Positions 5,959 to 8,511 of a stretch of 8,511 bases of DNA are shown here, piece by piece (the stretch's first letter is position 1; each line of letters opens with the position of its first letter). Position numbers and translations under genes: made by a program. Origin of the DNA: Betaproteobacteria bacterium (GTDB lineage Bacteria; Pseudomonadota; Gammaproteobacteria; Burkholderiales; SG8-39). A model generated the notes under the pieces. It saw only the letters and a program-made list of their open reading frames with translations. It searched no databases and was not told the DNA's origin. The stretch lies in assembly GCA_009693345.1 (NCBI GenBank), contig SHXL01000120.1, forward strand, positions 1 to 8,511, written 5' to 3'.

Positions 5959-7167
5959 CTAAAGGGTCGGGTTGACGACCTCGCCGCCCAGCGCCGCGAG
6001 GCCCCAAGTGGAGAACTGCGCGTCGGTGCTGAAGCTGAAATGCCCGGCGAGCGCATGCGCGTCGCGGAAAATGCGCTGGATCGGGTAGCCGTCGTAGATG
6101 CCGTTGGCGCCCGCCATGGCGTGCAGGATGTCCACCGCCTCGGTGCACAGGCTCACGGCGTAGGCGAGGTTGCGCTTGAAGCGCAGTTTCTTCTCCGGTT
6201 CGGCGATGACGTTGCGGTTGGCGATCTCCTGCCCTTCGATGCAATCGTTGCGCAGGATCTGGCACGCGGCGTCGATGCGCGAGCCTGCCTGGCCGATGCG
6301 CAGCTGCACCGCCTGGAAATCGCGCATCTTGAGGCCCGTGTAGTTGGTGCTGCGCTGCTTGACCACCTCGATGCTGAGTTCGAGCGCGGCCTGCGCGTTG
6401 CCGGCCGCGACGCCGCCGATGCCGTGGCTGCCGAGCGTGGACAGCGGCACGCGGAAGATCGGATGGGGGTTGCCGCGCGCGCCGGGAAACTTGTCGCCGC
6501 CGCGCGCCTCGTACATGCACAGCGCCCGGTGCGCCGGCACGAACACGTCCTTCGCCACCACGGTCATGCTGCCGGTGGAGCGCATGCCGAGCACCTGCCA
6601 GTCGTCCACCACTTCGTACTCGGACTTGTGCAGCAGGCACATGCGGTGGTCGAGCACTTTGTCCCCATCGCGCACGGTAACGGCGAGCATGTTCCAGTCG
6701 GCGACATTGACGCCGCTGGAAAAATTCCAGCGCCCGCTGATGACGAAACCGCCGTCCGCGGCACGCCCCTGGCCCTGCGGATAGGCGATGCCCGAGGCGA
6801 TCAGGGCCTCCGGGTTCTCTCCCCACACCTCTTCCTGGGCGCGCTCGTCGTACAAAGCCATCATCCAGTGGTGGATGAGGAGGTTGGCGGCATTCCAGCC
6901 CGTGGACGCGCAACCTCGCGCGAGTTCGCAGGGAATATCGATGTACGCGACGAAATCGAGTTCCATCCCGCCCCAGCGTTTCGGCTGCAGGATGCGCAGC
7001 AGGCCCGTGCGGTGCAGGTCGGCCAGCGTCTCGGGCAGCATGATGCGCGCCTCTTCCGCGCGCGCCGCGCGCTCGCGCAGCGCCGGCACCAGCGCGCGCG
7101 CACGGGCGAGCGCCTCCTCGTGGGCGACGCCGGCAAAACCGGCGGTTCCCTTGGCGGGCGCGTTCAT
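5959..7167 (-). CDS. Acyl-CoA dehydrogenase-fold flavin-dependent monooxygenase (two-component oxygenase)
   Basis: A 402-residue protein with the acyl-CoA dehydrogenase fold: helical N-terminal domain to about residue 120, beta domain to about 225, helical C-terminal domain. The motifs ASTGWNAANLL (87-97), ISGRWNFSSGVNVADW (143-158) and VLGMRSTGSMTVVAKDVFVP (192-211) resemble class D flavin monooxygenases such as HsaA and HpaB-like enzymes more than true dehydrogenases. The C-terminal block FRDAHALAGHFSFSTDAQ (368-385) also fits. These oxygenases use reduced FMN or FAD from a separate reductase to hydroxylate aromatic or heteroaromatic substrates. A flavin reductase gene ends the same operon. 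Its ATG at 7167 overlaps the stop of the VOC gene by 4 bp (ATGA). An acyl-CoA dehydrogenase or a DszC-type N/S-oxygenase remains possible. The substrate is unknown. Confidence 0.85.
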   Translation of the reverse strand: MNAPAKGTAGFAGVAHEEALARARALVPALRERAARAEEARIMLPETLADLHRTGLLRILQPKRWGGMELDFVAYIDIPCELARGCASTGWNAANLLIHHWMMALYDERAQEEVWGENPEALIASGIAYPQGQGRAADGGFVISGRWNFSSGVNVADWNMLAVTVRDGDKVLDHRMCLLHKSEYEVVDDWQVLGMRSTGSMTVVAKDVFVPAHRALCMYEARGGDKFPGARGNPHPIFRVPLSTLGSHGIGGVAAGNAQAALELSIEVVKQRSTNYTGLKMRDFQAVQLRIGQAGSRIDAACQILRNDCIEGQEIANRNVIAEPEKKLRFKRNLAYAVSLCTEAVDILHAMAGANGIYDGYPIQRIFRDAHALAGHFSFSTDAQFSTWGLAALGGEVVNPTL

Positions 7168-7631
7168 CGCGCGGTCACCCGCTCCATCTTCGAGTAGTCC
7201 TCGCCGCCCCAGTCGGGCGCCTGCTTGATGCCGAAGAAGTTGAGCTCGATGGTGAGGCCGTTCGGGTCCTTGATGAAGAGCTGGAACAGCTCGAACTCCG
7301 GCAGGCTGCGCGGACGGTACGTCAAGCCCATGGACTGGAAGCGCTTGACGAAGCCTTCGGGCTCGGAGGCGAGGAAGGCGATGTGGTCCACCACGCCGGC
7401 GTGGTCCGCGGCCGCGTTCTTCGGTGTGCCGAGGTAGTACATCTCCTGGTTCGGGATCCCGGCCGGCCCCATGTGCACCTGGATCTTGCCGTTGATGCCC
7501 AGCCAGTAGCCGGGGAACGGGAAATCCGGCCGCGGCATGACCTCGAAGCCGAGCACGTCTACATAGAATTGCTTCGTGCGCTCCAGGTCGTTGGCGCGCA
7601 CGAAATAGTGGTTGAGTTCGGTCAGCGGCAT
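7164..7631 (-). CDS. VOC superfamily metalloprotein (glyoxalase/extradiol dioxygenase-like)
   Basis: A 155-residue two-module vicinal-oxygen-chelate protein. The first module starts ELNHYFVRANDLERTKQFY; the second holds VVDHIAFLA and ends FIKDPNGLTIELNFF. Likely metal ligands are H8, H53 or H83, and E129 in TIELNF; these positions suit a divalent-metal enzyme of the glyoxalase, fosfomycin-resistance or extradiol-dioxygenase type. It is shorter than two-domain extradiol dioxygenases (about 290 residues), so ring cleavage is only one possibility; isomerase or lyase chemistry is equally open. An AAAGGGAG ribosome site 5 nt from the ATG at 7631 supports the start. It follows the citrate synthase-like gene after 25 nt and is translationally coupled to the oxygenase gene through an ATGA overlap, so its substrate is probably an intermediate of the oxygenase pathway. 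Confidence 0.87.
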   Translation of the reverse strand: MPLTELNHYFVRANDLERTKQFYVDVLGFEVMPRPDFPFPGYWLGINGKIQVHMGPAGIPNQEMYYLGTPKNAAADHAGVVDHIAFLASEPEGFVKRFQSMGLTYRPRSLPEFELFQLFIKDPNGLTIELNFFGIKQAPDWGGEDYSKMERVTAR

Positions 7632-7636
7632 GGCGG

Positions 7637-7644
7637 CTCCCTTT
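7637..7644 (-). promoter_or_regulatory. Shine-Dalgarno of the VOC gene
   Basis: AAAGGGAG on the minus strand, ending 5 nt before the ATG at 7631. It is the clearest internal ribosome site of the six-gene operon; most downstream genes rely on overlaps instead. Confidence 0.7.
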
Positions 7645-7656
7645 GCTTTTCTAATT

Positions 7657-8409
7657 CTACTTGCCGGCGTAAGGCACGGCGGCGACGACGACCTCCCACA
7701 TGTGGCGCGCCGAGGGTTCGAGCTGCTCCTCGCGGATATGGCCCACGAGGCCGGCGGCGCGGCTCACCACGGCGACGCCGCGCGCAACCTCCCGCGGCAC
7801 GCCGATCTCGCCCAGCAGCGCGGCGATCGCCCCGGTTGCGTTGATGGTGAGGTGCCGGCCCCAGGCCGCGTCCACCTCCGCCGCCAGCAGGCGCAGCGCG
7901 CGGATGTGCCGGCCGGGGACGCCGGCCTCCTGCGCGAGGGCGAGCAGGCGCGGCGAGCGCGGATCGTCGGGCCTGTGGTGCGGATGGCCGAAGCCGGGGA
8001 TCGGCCGCTTCGCCGCACGGAAGCGTTGCGCGATGGATTTGGCGGTATTTGACTGATTTTCCGAAGAGATTATTTCTTCGAGATTCGCCGCACAGCCCTC
8101 CATGGTGCCGATGAACGTGCTGCCCACGCCGAGCAGGCCCGCGGCCACCGCCGCCTGCACCGCCTCCGGACAGGAGTCGTAGATGAGGCGCGTGGCGATC
8201 GCCGAGGGCGTGAGGCCGTGCTCCATCAGGGTCACCAGCACGGCGTCGAGGATCTTCGTCTGCGCCGGCGTCGGCCGCTCGCCGAGCAACTGGAAGTACA
8301 TCATCTCGGTGAACGTGAGCTTGCCGATCAGGTCGTCCACCAGGCTCGCGCCGCGGACGTAGATCGCGTCCGTGGTGTGGTGCGAAATCTTCGTCGTGGG
8401 TTTTTTCAG
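7657..8409 (-). CDS. Citrate synthase-like protein (annotated in relatives as citryl-CoA lyase), start uncertain
   Basis: About 250 residues from a CTG at 8409. The block KISHHTTDAIYVRG, then LVDDLIGKLTFTEMMYFQLLG, then TLMEHGLTPSAI, is the N-terminal pattern I recall for proteins labelled citryl-CoA lyase; it lies upstream of the GTG at 8340, so that GTG is too late. The citrate synthase fold is shown by MEHGLTPSA (H64), GFGHPHHRPDDPR (H142, matching the second active-site histidine) and LTINATGAIAALL. Two catalytic positions differ from citrate synthase: the LHGG histidine region reads TFIGTMEG, and the catalytic aspartate position reads Asn-Ala-Thr. Its reaction is therefore unproven; C-C cleavage or joining of a CoA-linked acid is the family expectation. 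No ATG, GTG or TTG exists upstream in frame before a stop; CTG at 8409 follows GAGGT closely. It is the first gene of the operon. Confidence 0.8.
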   Translation of the reverse strand: MKKPTTKISHHTTDAIYVRGASLVDDLIGKLTFTEMMYFQLLGERPTPAQTKILDAVLVTLMEHGLTPSAIATRLIYDSCPEAVQAAVAAGLLGVGSTFIGTMEGCAANLEEIISSENQSNTAKSIAQRFRAAKRPIPGFGHPHHRPDDPRSPRLLALAQEAGVPGRHIRALRLLAAEVDAAWGRHLTINATGAIAALLGEIGVPREVARGVAVVSRAAGLVGHIREEQLEPSARHMWEVVVAAVPYAGK

Positions 8410-8468
8410 GGGACCTCTATAAATTCTATTTTTGACAAGGTGTAGTCAGTCGATCGTTGTTTTGACAT
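8406..8468 (-). other. 20-codon ATG frame overlapping the start of the citrate synthase-like gene
   Basis: From ATG at 8468 a frame reads MSKQRSTDYTLSKIEFIEVP and stops at TGA (8408-8406), overlapping the CTG at 8409. A single extra base in the CCCC run (8409-8412) would fuse it to the next frame, giving a continuous N-terminus that leads into KKPTTKISHHTTD. It may be the true N-terminal coding segment separated by an indel, a programmed frameshift site, or an upstream leader peptide coupled to the gene. No strong Shine-Dalgarno precedes the ATG. The composition is much more AT-rich than the gene body. Confidence 0.4.
8430..8467. repeat. Pair of TTTTGACA direct repeats spaced 30 bp
   Basis: TTTTGACA occurs at 8430-8437 and at 8460-8467, start-to-start distance 30 bp (about three helical turns). 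Each contains a perfect TTGACA on the plus strand. The spacing could suit tandem regulator binding, but on the minus strand both also coincide with TCA-AAA codons of the small 8406-8468 frame. Confidence 0.35.
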
Positions 8469-8491
8469 TCTGGGGCGAATGTTTCTAGATT
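8462..8491 (+). promoter_or_regulatory. Candidate sigma-70 promoter facing out of the window
   Basis: TTGACA (8462-8467), an 18-bp spacer, then TAGATT (8486-8491). The -35 is perfect consensus and the -10 has two mismatches to TATAAT. It lies in an AT-rich strip and points to a gene beyond the right edge, divergent from the operon. A minus-strand TAGAAT (8428-8423) could be the -10 of the operon, but I find no good -35 for it. Confidence 0.4.
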
Positions 8492-8511
8492 TTTTCGTTG
8501 TTTTCGATACG

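Noticed and set aside
4323..5975. Open plus-strand frame of 550 codons opposite the hydantoinase gene
   Set aside because: Its translation is Arg/Ala/Val/His-rich without family motifs, while the opposite strand has a complete metal-site amidohydrolase. It is an antisense shadow caused by high GC3.
5952..6056. Upstream ATG for the hydantoinase at 6056
   Set aside because: The additional 35 residues are Arg/Ser-rich and overlap the oxygenase gene; the normal first strand KFDLTIRNG starts at 5951.
2934..7167. Rut-type pyrimidine degradation cluster
   Set aside because: There is a flavin reductase, but the oxygenase has the acyl-CoA dehydrogenase fold, not the luciferase-type RutA fold, and no RutB-like isochorismatase is present.
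5821..7197. Open plus-strand frame of 458 codons opposite the oxygenase gene
   Set aside because: Composition is typical of antisense GC-rich shadow and it overlaps three well-supported minus-strand genes.

Overview
The window is GC-rich with strongly GC3-biased codon use. Gene style and a REP-like palindrome resembling repeats common in Betaproteobacteria suggest a Burkholderiales- or Rhodocyclales-like chromosome. That placement is inference. No rRNA, tRNA, CRISPR array or transposase gene is visible. Coding density is very high and no gene-free stretch exceeds 300 bases.

Left part (1-2202). A gene cut by the left edge (minus strand) diverges from a small PD-(D/E)XK nuclease-like protein that carries paired cysteines at both ends. 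Converging on the nuclease is a WYL-domain transcriptional regulator. A REP-like palindrome lies between the two stop codons. A second copy, in the same orientation, lies just upstream of the regulator, so the regulator is framed by direct repeats.

Middle and right part (2272-8409). A GTG-started Asp/Glu/hydantoin racemase (plus strand) runs tail-to-tail into a compact six-gene operon on the minus strand; their stop codons overlap by 4 bp. In transcription order the operon holds: a citrate synthase/citryl-CoA lyase-like protein, a small VOC metalloenzyme, an acyl-CoA-dehydrogenase-fold flavin monooxygenase, a D-hydantoinase/dihydropyrimidinase, a nitrilase-superfamily N-carbamoyl-D-amino acid hydrolase, and a flavin reductase. 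Gaps are 25, -4, 7, 16 and -1 nt, so co-transcription is nearly certain.

Functional reading. Hydantoinase, carbamoylase and racemase are the three classic hydantoin-utilisation activities, and the active-site residues I looked for are present in each. What is unusual is their combination with a two-component flavin monooxygenase (oxygenase plus FMN reductase), a VOC protein and a citrate synthase-like C-C bond enzyme. The set looks like an oxidative-then-hydrolytic pathway for an N-heterocycle with a cyclic ureide or imide intermediate. The substrate cannot be named from sequence.

Right edge (about 8400-8511). Base composition becomes AT-rich. The citrate synthase-like gene has no ATG, GTG or TTG at the expected N-terminus, but an ATG-started 20-codon frame lies immediately upstream in another frame. 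This could mean a CTG start, a frameshift, or a base-call indel. The same strip carries a plausible plus-strand sigma-70 promoter pointing out of the window.
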